A DNA stretch of 64,000 nt from Yinghuangia seranimata. Its GTDB lineage: Bacteria; Actinomycetota; Actinomycetes; Streptomycetales; Streptomycetaceae. The translations under genes and the position numbers were made by a program. The stretch covers positions 30,470 to 94,469 of the forward strand of contig NZ_JASAOI010000048.1 of NCBI RefSeq assembly GCF_029953285.1, in the 5' to 3' direction. Shown here in pieces: positions 57,598-64,000 of the stretch. The stretch's first letter is position 1. Each line of letters opens with the position of its first letter. The notes under the pieces were generated by a model. The model had not been told where the DNA came from. It did not search any database and was given only the letters and a program-made list of their open reading frames with translations.

Positions 57598-58373
57598 GCC
57601 GGGACCTCGCGCAGGCGCATGCCGCGCGGGTCGATGACCTCGCGGATGAGCCGCAGCTCGGCCTCGTCCGGCAGCCGGGTCTCGGGCACGTCGGACGGCA
57701 CGACCAGCTCGAAGCCGGTGTTCTCGACGATCTCGTCGACGGTGGCGCCCGGGTGCACCGAGGCGAGGCGCATGGTGGCGGGGGCGCCGTCCACCGACAC
57801 GAAGTCGAGCACACCGAGGTTGGTGACGACCCGGCGCACCTCGTGGAACCGCGCCGACGTGCCGACCTGGGCGGCCCGGTCGTAGCCGATGCACGACACC
57901 ATGTCGACGGTCGCGGTGAGCACGCGCGCCGAGTGCTTGGGGATCCAGTAGCTGGTGGTGTGGTTGATCGTGTTGCCCGGTCCGCCGCGCGAGCCCAGCA
58001 CCTGGCGCTTGGGCTTGGCCCAGTCGCCGATGGCGGAGATGTTGGCGTTGCCGTGCGCGTCGATCTGCACCGGGCCCATCATGACGTGGCGGCGCCCGGA
58101 GGCGAGCACGTCGAGGACCTGGCGGTAGGGGATCCAGCCGACCGCGGCGAACTCGTCCGGCTTGGCGCCGAGCCGGTGGGTGCCCTCGAAGAACAGCGAC
58201 TCGCCGTTGGAGAGGACGAGGTCCGGCTCGAAGGTGGCGCGGGCCAGGCGGGCGCCGATGGTGGGGATCGTGCCCATCGGGGAGCCGATGATCTCGCCGT
58301 CGCCGCGGAAGCACTCGGCGACCGCGACGACGCAGACGTCGGCGCGGGTGATCTCGGTGAGGGTGTCGGTCAC
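57594..58373 (-). CDS. ipdB: IpdB, beta subunit of COCHEA-CoA hydrolase
   Basis: 259 residues from the GTG at 58373, overlapping the ipdA stop by four bases. It has the class I CoA-transferase beta fold: ADVCVVAVAECFRGDGEIIGSPMGTIPTIGARLARATFEPDLVLSNGESLFFEG, GPVQIDAHGNANISAIGDWAKPKRQVLGSRGGPGN and VTNLGVLDFVSVDG. With IpdA it opens the last steroid ring (ring C) of COCHEA-CoA by a retro-Claisen-type hydrolysis, as shown for Mycobacterium and Rhodococcus. The order ipdA-ipdB-ipdC with coupled starts supports the identification. Confidence 0.92.
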   Translation of the reverse strand: MTDTLTEITRADVCVVAVAECFRGDGEIIGSPMGTIPTIGARLARATFEPDLVLSNGESLFFEGTHRLGAKPDEFAAVGWIPYRQVLDVLASGRRHVMMGPVQIDAHGNANISAIGDWAKPKRQVLGSRGGPGNTINHTTSYWIPKHSARVLTATVDMVSCIGYDRAAQVGTSARFHEVRRVVTNLGVLDFVSVDGAPATMRLASVHPGATVDEIVENTGFELVVPSDVPETRLPDEAELRLIREVIDPRGMRLREVPA

Positions 58374-59242
58374 TTGGCGTTCTCCTCACGGAACTTCGCG
58401 ACCTCGGCCTGGTACGCGGCCTCGTCGGCGGTCTTCAGGAAGCGCGCCTCGAACGCGGCCCACGCCTCGGGGTCGCCGGCGGCGGTGGCGTAGGCCTTCT
58501 GGAACGCCTCGTCGCGGCCGTACTCCGGCGGGCACTCGGTGAAGTGCGCGCCGTTGGGGGTCTCGACGACGCCGGCCGTCATGTACCGGTGCAGGACCAG
58601 CGTGTGGAAGCAGCCGGCCTCCTTGAGGAGGTCCTCGCTGGAGACGACCCGCTCGGCGGAGACGAACGCCTTGTCGGCGGCCAGGCAGAACAGGTCGTCC
58701 ATGAACTGGTCGGGCCCGGTGAGCGCGGCGTTGCCCTTCTCGTCCGCGACGTTGGCGTGCACGAGCGCGACGTCCAGGTTGAGGGCCGGCATCGCGACCA
58801 GCTCCTCGCCGTCCTCGTACGGGGACGCGACGGTCTTCAGGTGCGGCGAGACCTTGAGGATGTCCGAGCCGAGGCCCGCGCGGGTGGGCAGGAACGGCAG
58901 CCGGTAGGCGGCGGCGCGCAGCCCGCTCAGGAACATGCCCTCGTCGTACTCGACGGCCTCGACCAGGCCGTTCTCGCGGACGTACCGGAAGTTGGGCTCC
59001 AGCGGGATGGAGTCCAGCGACACGAACGCGTAAACCAGCTTGCGGGCCTTGCCCGAGCGGGCCAGCAGGCCGGCGTCGGGGCCGCCGTACGAGACGACGG
59101 TCAGGTCCTTCAGGTCGGACCGCAGAATGGCGCGGACCAGGGCCATCGGCTTGCGCCGCGAGCCCCAGCCGCCGATGCCGACGGTCATGCCGTCTTCGAG
59201 CTGTGCGACGACCTCTTCGGGCGTCATGCGCTTGTCAGCCAC
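58370..59242 (-). CDS. ipdA: IpdA, alpha subunit of COCHEA-CoA hydrolase
   Basis: 290 residues from the GTG at 59242 (GGAGAGGG about ten bases upstream); the ATG at 59227 is an alternative. CoA-transferase alpha features: GMTVGIGGWGSRRKPMALVRAIL, DLTVVSYGGPDAGLLARSGK, and the acidic stretch VEAVEYDEGMF (about 94-104), where the catalytic Glu of the family is expected. LFCLAADKAFVSAERVV and the C-terminal FLKTADEAAYQAEVAKF follow. It is downstream of echA20 in the same leftward operon, 35 bases away. Confidence 0.92.
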   Translation of the reverse strand: MADKRMTPEEVVAQLEDGMTVGIGGWGSRRKPMALVRAILRSDLKDLTVVSYGGPDAGLLARSGKARKLVYAFVSLDSIPLEPNFRYVRENGLVEAVEYDEGMFLSGLRAAAYRLPFLPTRAGLGSDILKVSPHLKTVASPYEDGEELVAMPALNLDVALVHANVADEKGNAALTGPDQFMDDLFCLAADKAFVSAERVVSSEDLLKEAGCFHTLVLHRYMTAGVVETPNGAHFTECPPEYGRDEAFQKAYATAAGDPEAWAAFEARFLKTADEAAYQAEVAKFREENAK

Positions 59243-59276
59243 GGTGGGTTTTCCCTCTCCCCTGCTCGTCCGCCTG

Positions 59277-60035
59277 CTACTTCGAGGTGTCCGCGTCGCG
59301 GCCCTCGACGAACGCGTCGCGCAGTTCGTCGGAGACGCCGGTGAGGTTCAGTTCGAAGGTGAAGCCCTGCTCGTAGCGGTAGCTGCGCTTGACGTCGACC
59401 GGGTCGATGCCGTTGAGCGAGGCCTTGGCGGCGCGGATCACGGTCGGCGACTTCGACGCGATGCTGCGGGCCACCTCGAAGGCGGTCTCGACGAGCTTGT
59501 CGCGGTCGACCAGCTTGTAGACGGAGCCGTAGGCGTGCAGTTCGGACGCCGGGGCGTTCTCGCTCGTGTAGACCATCTGCCGCATGCGGTGCTGCGGGAC
59601 GAGGCGGGCCAGGTGGGTGGCCGCGCCGAGCGCGCCGCGGTCGACCTCGGGGAGGCCGAAGAACGCGTCGTGGCTGGCGACGATGATGTCCGCGTTGCCG
59701 ACGAGGCCGATGCCGCCGCCGACGCAGAAGCCGTGCACGGCCGCGACGACCGGGACCTCGCAGTCGTAGACCGCGGCGAACGCCTCGTAGCAGCCCCGGT
59801 TGGCGCCGACGAGCGCGTCGTGGCCGGTGGTGTTCTGCATCTCCTTGATGTCGACGCCGGCGTTGAACCCGCGTCCCTCGGCGCGGAGCACGACGGCCCG
59901 CACCTGCGGGTCGCGGCTCGCGGCGCGCATCTTGTCGGCGAGCTCGAACCAGCCGGCGACGTCGAGGGCGTTCACCGGGGGTGCGTCCAGGACGACCTCG
60001 GCGATGCCTTCGCGCACCTCGTAGCGGATAGCCAT
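59277..60035 (-). CDS. echA20: EchA20-like crotonase, steroid ring D hydrolase
   Basis: 252 residues from the ATG at 60035, matching mycobacterial EchA20 at the N terminus; ATG 60050 is possible. Diagnostic blocks that I recognise from EchA20: PPVNALDVAGWFELADKM, VLRAEGRGFNAGVDIKEMQ, GFCVGGGIGLVGNADIIVASHDAFFGLPEVDRGALGAATHLARLVPQH and SYRYEQGFTFELNLTGVSDE. EchA20 opens ring D of the bicyclic CoA intermediate by hydrolysis. It leads the leftward operon echA20-ipdA-ipdB-ipdC and shares an operator with the divergent SDR gene. Confidence 0.92.
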   Translation of the reverse strand: MAIRYEVREGIAEVVLDAPPVNALDVAGWFELADKMRAASRDPQVRAVVLRAEGRGFNAGVDIKEMQNTTGHDALVGANRGCYEAFAAVYDCEVPVVAAVHGFCVGGGIGLVGNADIIVASHDAFFGLPEVDRGALGAATHLARLVPQHRMRQMVYTSENAPASELHAYGSVYKLVDRDKLVETAFEVARSIASKSPTVIRAAKASLNGIDPVDVKRSYRYEQGFTFELNLTGVSDELRDAFVEGRDADTSK

Positions 60036-60077
60036 GGCAATCGGATCCATTCGGCGTGTGGTAAATCACCATCCGAT

Positions 60078-60092
60078 CTGACTGATCGTCAG
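60078..60092. promoter_or_regulatory. Exact CTGAC-N5-GTCAG operator
   Basis: CTGACTGATCGTCAG, extended to ATCTGAC-N5-GTCAGAT, lies in the 144-base divergent promoter between echA20 and the SDR-tetR unit. It could control the whole second steroid island and the TetR gene itself. Confidence 0.7.
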
Positions 60093-60179
60093 ATTTCTGC
60101 CACCATAGTTGACTCCTGACAGACCGCGCCAGACGCCGCCGCCGTGGCCGACGACACCCTTTCCCCCTCGGAGACCGCC

Positions 60180-61001
60180 ATGACCGAAGCCTCCAACCCG
60201 CTGGACCTCACCGGTCGTGTGGTGCTCGTCACGGGGGGCGGCAAGGGCATCGGACGCGCCGTCAGCGAGCGATTCCTGGCGGCCGGCGCGGACGTCGTCG
60301 TGTGCTCGCGCAACGAGCCCGAGACGCTGCCGAGCGCGGGCGGCCGCACCGCCGTCTTCCACCCCGCCGACGTGCGCGATCCGGACACCGCCTTCGCCAC
60401 CGTCGCTTTCGTCGAGGAGAAGTTCGGGCGGCTGGACGTCCTGGTCAACAACGCGGGCGGCGCCCCGATGACCGACGCGGCCACCGTCTCCCCGCGGTTC
60501 TCGAAGGCGATCATCGAGCTGAACCTGCTCGGCCCGCTCTACTTCGCCCAGGCCGCCCACCGCCTGATGACGACTCAGCCGGGACTGCACGGCGAGGCCG
60601 GCGGCGGCACCGTCATCAACATCAGCAGCGTGAGCGGCGTCCGCCCGTCGCCCGGCACCGCCGCGTACGGCGCGGCCAAGGCCGGGATGAACTCGCTGAC
60701 CAGGTCGCTGGCCGTCGAGTGGGCCCCCAAGATCCGCATGAACTCGGTCGTCGTCGGCCTCGTCAAGACCGAGCAGGCGCACCTCCACTACGGCGACGAC
60801 GCGGGCATCGCGGCGGTGGGCGAAACCATCCCGCTGGGCCGAATGGCTGAACCTGACGACATCGCGGACGTCTGCCTTTTCCTGGCCTCCCCGATGTCGC
60901 GCTACGTCAGCGGTGCGGAAATCCTCCTGCACGGCGGCGGCGAATCCCCGGCCTTCCTCCGCGCCGCGAACAGCGAGGCCGATCATGCGCCCGTAAACTG
61001 A
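60180..61001 (+). CDS. SDR family oxidoreductase of the steroid island
   Basis: 273 residues from the ATG at 60180 (GGAG upstream); a GTG at 60144 would add 12. SDR marks: VVLVTGGGKGIGRAVSERFLAAGADVVVCSR, VNNAGGAPMTDA, INISSVSGVRPSPGTAAYGAAKAGMNSLTR (Ser, YxxxK) and RYVSGAEILLHGGGE. In M. tuberculosis the SDR gene Rv3549c lies divergent to echA20 in the same way, so this is probably its counterpart; IpdF (Rv3559c) is the other candidate. It is followed four bases later by the TetR gene. Confidence 0.88.
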   Translation: MTEASNPLDLTGRVVLVTGGGKGIGRAVSERFLAAGADVVVCSRNEPETLPSAGGRTAVFHPADVRDPDTAFATVAFVEEKFGRLDVLVNNAGGAPMTDAATVSPRFSKAIIELNLLGPLYFAQAAHRLMTTQPGLHGEAGGGTVINISSVSGVRPSPGTAAYGAAKAGMNSLTRSLAVEWAPKIRMNSVVVGLVKTEQAHLHYGDDAGIAAVGETIPLGRMAEPDDIADVCLFLASPMSRYVSGAEILLHGGGESPAFLRAANSEADHAPVN

Positions 61002-61005
61002 CGGC

Positions 61006-61653
61006 ATGACAGGACAAGTTCGCACCGTCGACGGCCGCGTCGCCGGGCGACGCGGCCAGGCAACCCGGCAGAAACTGCTGGACTGCCTGCGCGAGATGCT
61101 CGACACGTCGCCGTACCGTGACGTCAAGGTCATCGACGTCGCCCGGATGGCAGGCACCTCACCCGCGACCTTCTACCAGTACTTCCAGGACGTCGAGAGC
61201 GCGATCCTCGAGATCGCCAACGACATGGCCAAGGACGGCCAGCGGCTCAAGGCCCTCACCGAGGACCAGGGCTGGACCGGCAAGGGCGGATACGCGGCGG
61301 CCGAGGCGCTGGTCGACGGGTTCCTGGAGTTCTGGCAGGAGTACGAGCCGATCCTCCGCGTCGTGGACCTGGCCTCCGCCGAAGGGGACAAGCGCTTCTA
61401 CAAGGTCCGGCAGTCGATCCTGACCGCCGTCACCACGGGCCTCACCGAGGCCATCGAAGAGGTCCAGGCGAAGGGCAAGACCGGCGAGGAGGTCGCGGCG
61501 AACGCCATGGCGGGCACGCTCGTCGCCATGCTCGCGGCCGTCTCCGGACATCAAAAGGGCTTCGAGACCTGGAAGATCAAGATGAAGGACGTGCGTCCGG
61601 CGCTGTCCACCCTGGTCTTCATGGGCATCACGGGCAAGAAGCCGCCGCGCTGA
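61006..61653 (+). CDS. TetR family regulator, candidate controller of the CTGAC-N5-GTCAG regulon
   Basis: 215 residues, four bases after the SDR stop and without its own RBS, so translationally coupled. The HTH is clear: TRQKLLDCLREMLDTSPYRDVKVIDVARMAGTSPATFYQYFQDVESAILEIANDM. The C-terminal helical ligand domain contains YEPILRVVDLASAEGDKRFYKVRQSILTAVTTGLTEAI. From memory it does not resemble KstR2 or KstR, the known steroid regulators. Because its operon promoter holds an exact copy of the repeat found at the other lipid promoters, it is the best local candidate for the regulator; the ligand could be a ring-derived CoA thioester. Confidence 0.9.
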   Translation: MTGQVRTVDGRVAGRRGQATRQKLLDCLREMLDTSPYRDVKVIDVARMAGTSPATFYQYFQDVESAILEIANDMAKDGQRLKALTEDQGWTGKGGYAAAEALVDGFLEFWQEYEPILRVVDLASAEGDKRFYKVRQSILTAVTTGLTEAIEEVQAKGKTGEEVAANAMAGTLVAMLAAVSGHQKGFETWKIKMKDVRPALSTLVFMGITGKKPPR

Positions 61654-62077
61654 TCAGCGCCGCCGCACCACACGCCACACCCGCACCACCGAACGCACGA
61701 CCGTTCGACACGTGTCGTCCGACCCGTGTCCGACACGGCATCACGCCCCGGTCGGCTTCCCTGCAAAGGAAGCGCCCCCGGCCGGGGCGGAGCACCCCAC
61801 TCGACTCCCCCGGCGGCAGGACGGGCCGCCGGGCCGGCCGGGCCAGGGGTGTCTTGTCGTGTCCGGACCCTTGCCCGGCACCAAAGCCCCGCAGGGGACT
61901 GCGACGCGCTCTCGAAATCCACGAACGCCTCGCCTGAAAAGCCGAGTTGGCCGCAGGGCCGCCGGTCGGCAGCACTTGCGCGGATAGGTGCCTTGTCGCG
62001 TCCGGAGCCGGTTCCCGTAGGGTGAACGTTTCCGCAGGCCAACGGGGCCGCGCCGAAACGCAGGGGTGGGCAGAACG
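61654..62077. other. 424-base region without a recognised gene
   Basis: Frames here are short and without domain content. It holds GC-rich palindromic patches (about 61785-61840) and two similar segments, TGTCTTGTCGTGTCCGGA (about 61850) and TGCCTTGTCGCGTCCGGA (about 61990). The second lies just upstream of the lipoprotein gene and may include its promoter. Confidence 0.5.
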
Positions 62078-62431
62078 GTGCCGAAGCGCGCACTCGGGAT
62101 AGCGGTCGCCGCAGTGGTCGTCATGGCGGGTGCCGCGGCGTGTTCGGACGACGCCAAGGACTACAGCGACGCCTCCGAGGCGTGCACGGTCCTCAAGCAG
62201 GTCCCCACGCGGATGCCGGAGCCGGCCAAGGACGGTCCGGCCGCGGACGCCTACGAAACGGCGACCTCCCGCTACCAGGCCGCAGTCGTGCTCGCCAGGG
62301 CCGCGTCGCTCAAGGACGCGAAGCACAAGGCGATGTACGACGCCTTGCAGCGCGGCCAGGACGAGTTCAGCCGCTCGTTCGACATCCACAAGGTGGAGCC
62401 GGCGGCCGCCGAGGCGCTGAAGCACTGCTGA
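62078..62431 (+). CDS. Small lipoprotein of unknown function
   Basis: 117 residues from GTG 62078; GTG 62066 would add four. A lipoprotein signal is clear: basic start, AVAAVVVMAGAAAC with the lipobox Cys. The mature part (about 90 residues) is helical and charged, with VLKQVPTRMPEPAKDGPAADAYETATSRYQAAVVLARAASLKD and two further Cys (ACTVL and the C-terminal KHC) that may form a disulphide. No family recognised. It is single, and ends 13 bases before the convergent gene. Confidence 0.7.
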   Translation: MPKRALGIAVAAVVVMAGAAACSDDAKDYSDASEACTVLKQVPTRMPEPAKDGPAADAYETATSRYQAAVVLARAASLKDAKHKAMYDALQRGQDEFSRSFDIHKVEPAAAEALKHC

Positions 62432-62443
62432 CCAGACGGCGCT

Positions 62444-63829
62444 TCACGTGCGGCCGTCCCCTGCGCCGGCCGCCACCCTTGCCGTGTCCAGGAGTTCGTC
62501 GACGGTGCCGGCGAACTCCGGTAGCAGCGTGAGCGCGACGATCCATGCGTCCGCTTCGGTGCCGAGCTTGCCGCGCGTCGTCGCCGCCAACTCCGCCCGG
62601 GCTTCGGCGAGACGGGCACCGCGCGCTCTTGCGAGGACGAGCAGAGCCGCATATGCGCCGTGCGCCCGGTCCAGCACCTCACGGGCGGACAGCAGGCCGT
62701 TTCCGTAGGCCGTCACGACCTGGTGCTTCGGCGTCTGGGACGACTCCGGCTCGGCCGCGATCAGATCGACCAGCCGTCGGCGGGCGGCACCGGGGCGCAG
62801 CCGCTGGGCGAACGGCGGACGGTCCGGCGGCGGTTCGGGCCGCGGCTCCGGGCGGGGCGCCATCAGCTCGAACAGCTGCCTGCGGGCGGCACCGGGCCGC
62901 AAGCGCTGGGCAAGCGGCCGTCGGTTCGGCGGTTCGGGCCGCTCCGCGGCCAACTCCGAAGGGCAACCGGCCTGGCGGGCCAACGCGGCCTTCGCGTGCC
63001 GGCTGTACGGCACCCTGCGGTGCTCGCGCAGGACCGCGTTCCAGTCGAGCGGGCTCCGGGGCGAGGCCAGCAGCAGGGCGAACGTCCCGTCGTCGTACCG
63101 CCGGGGGTCGCGCATGTAGTCGTCGAACGAGTCGTGGGCGGATTCGTAGCGCAAGCGCCGCAGCAGCGTCTCCATGCCCGTCTCGTGCGCGAGCGCCTCC
63201 ACCAGCAGCTCGCGCCGGGTCGGCTCGGCGAGCGCGGCCGCGACCGCGTCGGACGGTTCGACGACCTCTCGCTGCGACGAAGGCGCCGGCACGGACGCAA
63301 GAGCCTCCAGGACCGCGTCGGGGCCCTCGGCGTCCAGCAGCGCGAGGCAGCCGCGCATCGTGACCGCGTGGTGGGCCAGCGCGTTCGTGGCCGTGTCGAG
63401 GTGGGCAAGCGCGTCGCGGACGAGGTCCGGGTCGGGTGCGTCGACACACACCGCGACGCAGGTCTGCAGCCCGTGCGTGTCGTAGTCGCCCGCGGCCGCC
63501 TCGACCATCGCCGCAAACGGCGGGGCGACGGGCAGCACCCTCAGCAACGCCTCGCGCGGTGCCCTCCGGTTCACCAGCATGCGCGCCGCCACCTCAGGGC
63601 GGGCCGTGTCCGCAAGCGCGGCGAACTCGCCTGGCCGCAGCCCGAGGTTGCCCGCCAGGACGGCCCGCTCGCGTGCTTCGCCGCGGTCCAGGACATGCGC
63701 CACCAGTCGCGGCCCGGGTGCTTCGTGCCCGCCCAGCGCGGCCTGGCGCGTCGCGGCGTCCAGCCGGGCGAGGACGGGGGCGAACAACGCGTCGGGGGCC
63801 TGCTCGAGGAGCAGCGCGGCAGGGTTCAC
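62444..63829 (-). CDS. Hypothetical helical-repeat protein with internal duplication
   Basis: 461 residues from GTG 63829 (GAGG eight bases upstream); GTG 63871 would add 14. The N-terminal 230 residues are Leu/Ala-rich helical repeats that look like HEAT/leucine-rich variant repeats (AGNLGLRPGEFAALADTARPEVAARMLVNRRAP, then LRVLPVAPPFAAMVEA). The C-terminal part holds a duplicated motif, PLAQRLRPGAARRQLFELMA and PFAQRLRPGAARRRLVDLIA, each preceded by a Pro/Arg/Glu-rich linker. No catalytic motif. Function unknown; a protein-binding scaffold is plausible from the repeats. Confidence 0.7.
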   Translation of the reverse strand: MNPAALLLEQAPDALFAPVLARLDAATRQAALGGHEAPGPRLVAHVLDRGEARERAVLAGNLGLRPGEFAALADTARPEVAARMLVNRRAPREALLRVLPVAPPFAAMVEAAAGDYDTHGLQTCVAVCVDAPDPDLVRDALAHLDTATNALAHHAVTMRGCLALLDAEGPDAVLEALASVPAPSSQREVVEPSDAVAAALAEPTRRELLVEALAHETGMETLLRRLRYESAHDSFDDYMRDPRRYDDGTFALLLASPRSPLDWNAVLREHRRVPYSRHAKAALARQAGCPSELAAERPEPPNRRPLAQRLRPGAARRQLFELMAPRPEPRPEPPPDRPPFAQRLRPGAARRRLVDLIAAEPESSQTPKHQVVTAYGNGLLSAREVLDRAHGAYAALLVLARARGARLAEARAELAATTRGKLGTEADAWIVALTLLPEFAGTVDELLDTARVAAGAGDGRT

Positions 63830-63937
63830 GAGGGCGCCTCGGGGTGCGGGGTCGATGTCCGGACCCGGCACATCGAACCCCGCCCCGACGACGGGCGCAA
63901 TGGTCCGCGACCCCGACCGCGCGGGGCGGTGCAGGCG

Positions 63938-64000
63938 TGGGGGGGGGGGGGGGGGCGGGGGGGGGCCCCCGGGGGGGGGGCGCCCCGGGGGGCGGCCCCC
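63938..64000. other. Homopolymer-rich end, probable sequence artefact
   Basis: After about 63938 the sequence is nearly only runs of G (up to 17) broken by C runs. This differs from all other sequence in the window and lacks any coding or repeat sense. It looks like a low-quality read or contig end rather than real DNA. Confidence 0.7.

Noticed and set aside
61006..61653. KstR2 as the identity of the TetR regulator
   Set aside because: The HTH region does not match KstR2 as I remember it, and no CAAG-N2-CTTG operator was noticed in the divergent promoters examined.

Overview
The window is high-GC actinobacterial chromosome: codon third positions are almost all G or C, GTG starts are common, and coenzyme F420 synthesis (fbiC), a WXG100-type secreted protein, SigE-family and SigJ-type ECF sigma factors, LGFP repeats and steroid-ring catabolic genes are all present. 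This mix fits a soil Streptomycetales or Streptosporangiales relative (Streptomycetaceae such as Yinghuangia or Embleya, or Actinomadura-like) better than Mycobacterium, but the genus is inference. No rRNA, tRNA, CRISPR array, integrase or insertion sequence was recognised by eye.

Layout. 0-8 kb: the 3' part of a secreted sugar/sorbosone dehydrogenase with PKD and LGFP repeats, a flavin reductase behind a 19-bp palindrome, and a TerD / von Willebrand A / two-small-protein stress-type group. 8-12.4 kb: alpha/beta hydrolase, SRPBCC protein, cytochrome P450, SDR and MarR regulator. 12.4-17.2 kb: a complete dihydroxyacetone phosphotransferase system split over two divergent units (DhaM-HPr leftward; DhaK-DhaL-Enzyme I rightward). 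17-27.7 kb: zinc alcohol dehydrogenase, hexapeptide acyltransferase, exported SurE, ADP-ribosylglycohydrolase, FbiC, D-aminoacylase-like amidohydrolase and an F420-type LLM oxidoreductase. 27.8-35.7 kb: enoyl-CoA hydratase, methyltransferase, a four-gene type VII secretion-style operon and a large secreted metallopeptidase-like protein. 36-44.2 kb: PucR-type regulator with two HTH units, then the first steroid/acyl-CoA island (FadD3-like ligase, enoyl-CoA hydratase, two-subunit acyl-CoA dehydrogenase, FadA6-like thiolase). 44.3-56.4 kb: XRE regulator, MFS transporter, a roadblock/PATAN array, SigJ-like sigma factor, dienoyl-CoA reductase-like SDR, MarR regulator, lipoprotein L,D-transpeptidase, HhH DNA-repair protein and a SigE-family sigma factor with its membrane partner. 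56.5-61.7 kb: the second steroid island, ipdC-ipdB-ipdA-echA20, diverging from an SDR and a TetR regulator. The end holds a lipoprotein and an unrecognised 461-residue protein; the last 60 bases look like sequence artefact.

How it fits together. FadD3, the FadE pair, FadA6, EchA20 and IpdABC are the enzymes known to break down steroid rings C and D in Mycobacterium and Rhodococcus. Here they lie in two islands 12 kb apart. Both islands, and several other lipid- or F420-related promoters, carry the inverted repeat CTGAC-N5-GTCAG (five exact copies and four one-mismatch copies in this window). This suggests one TetR-type regulon; the TetR gene at 61006, whose own transcription unit starts at such a site, is the natural candidate. 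KstR2 itself was not seen. Other observations are a nested inverted-repeat structure that could fold as an RNA three-way junction (26634-26691), the separately encoded Dha-PTS with a repeat-rich extension on Enzyme I, a type VII effector-like operon, a roadblock array without its GTPase, and a dispersed repeat that forms part of the coding sequence of the von Willebrand protein.
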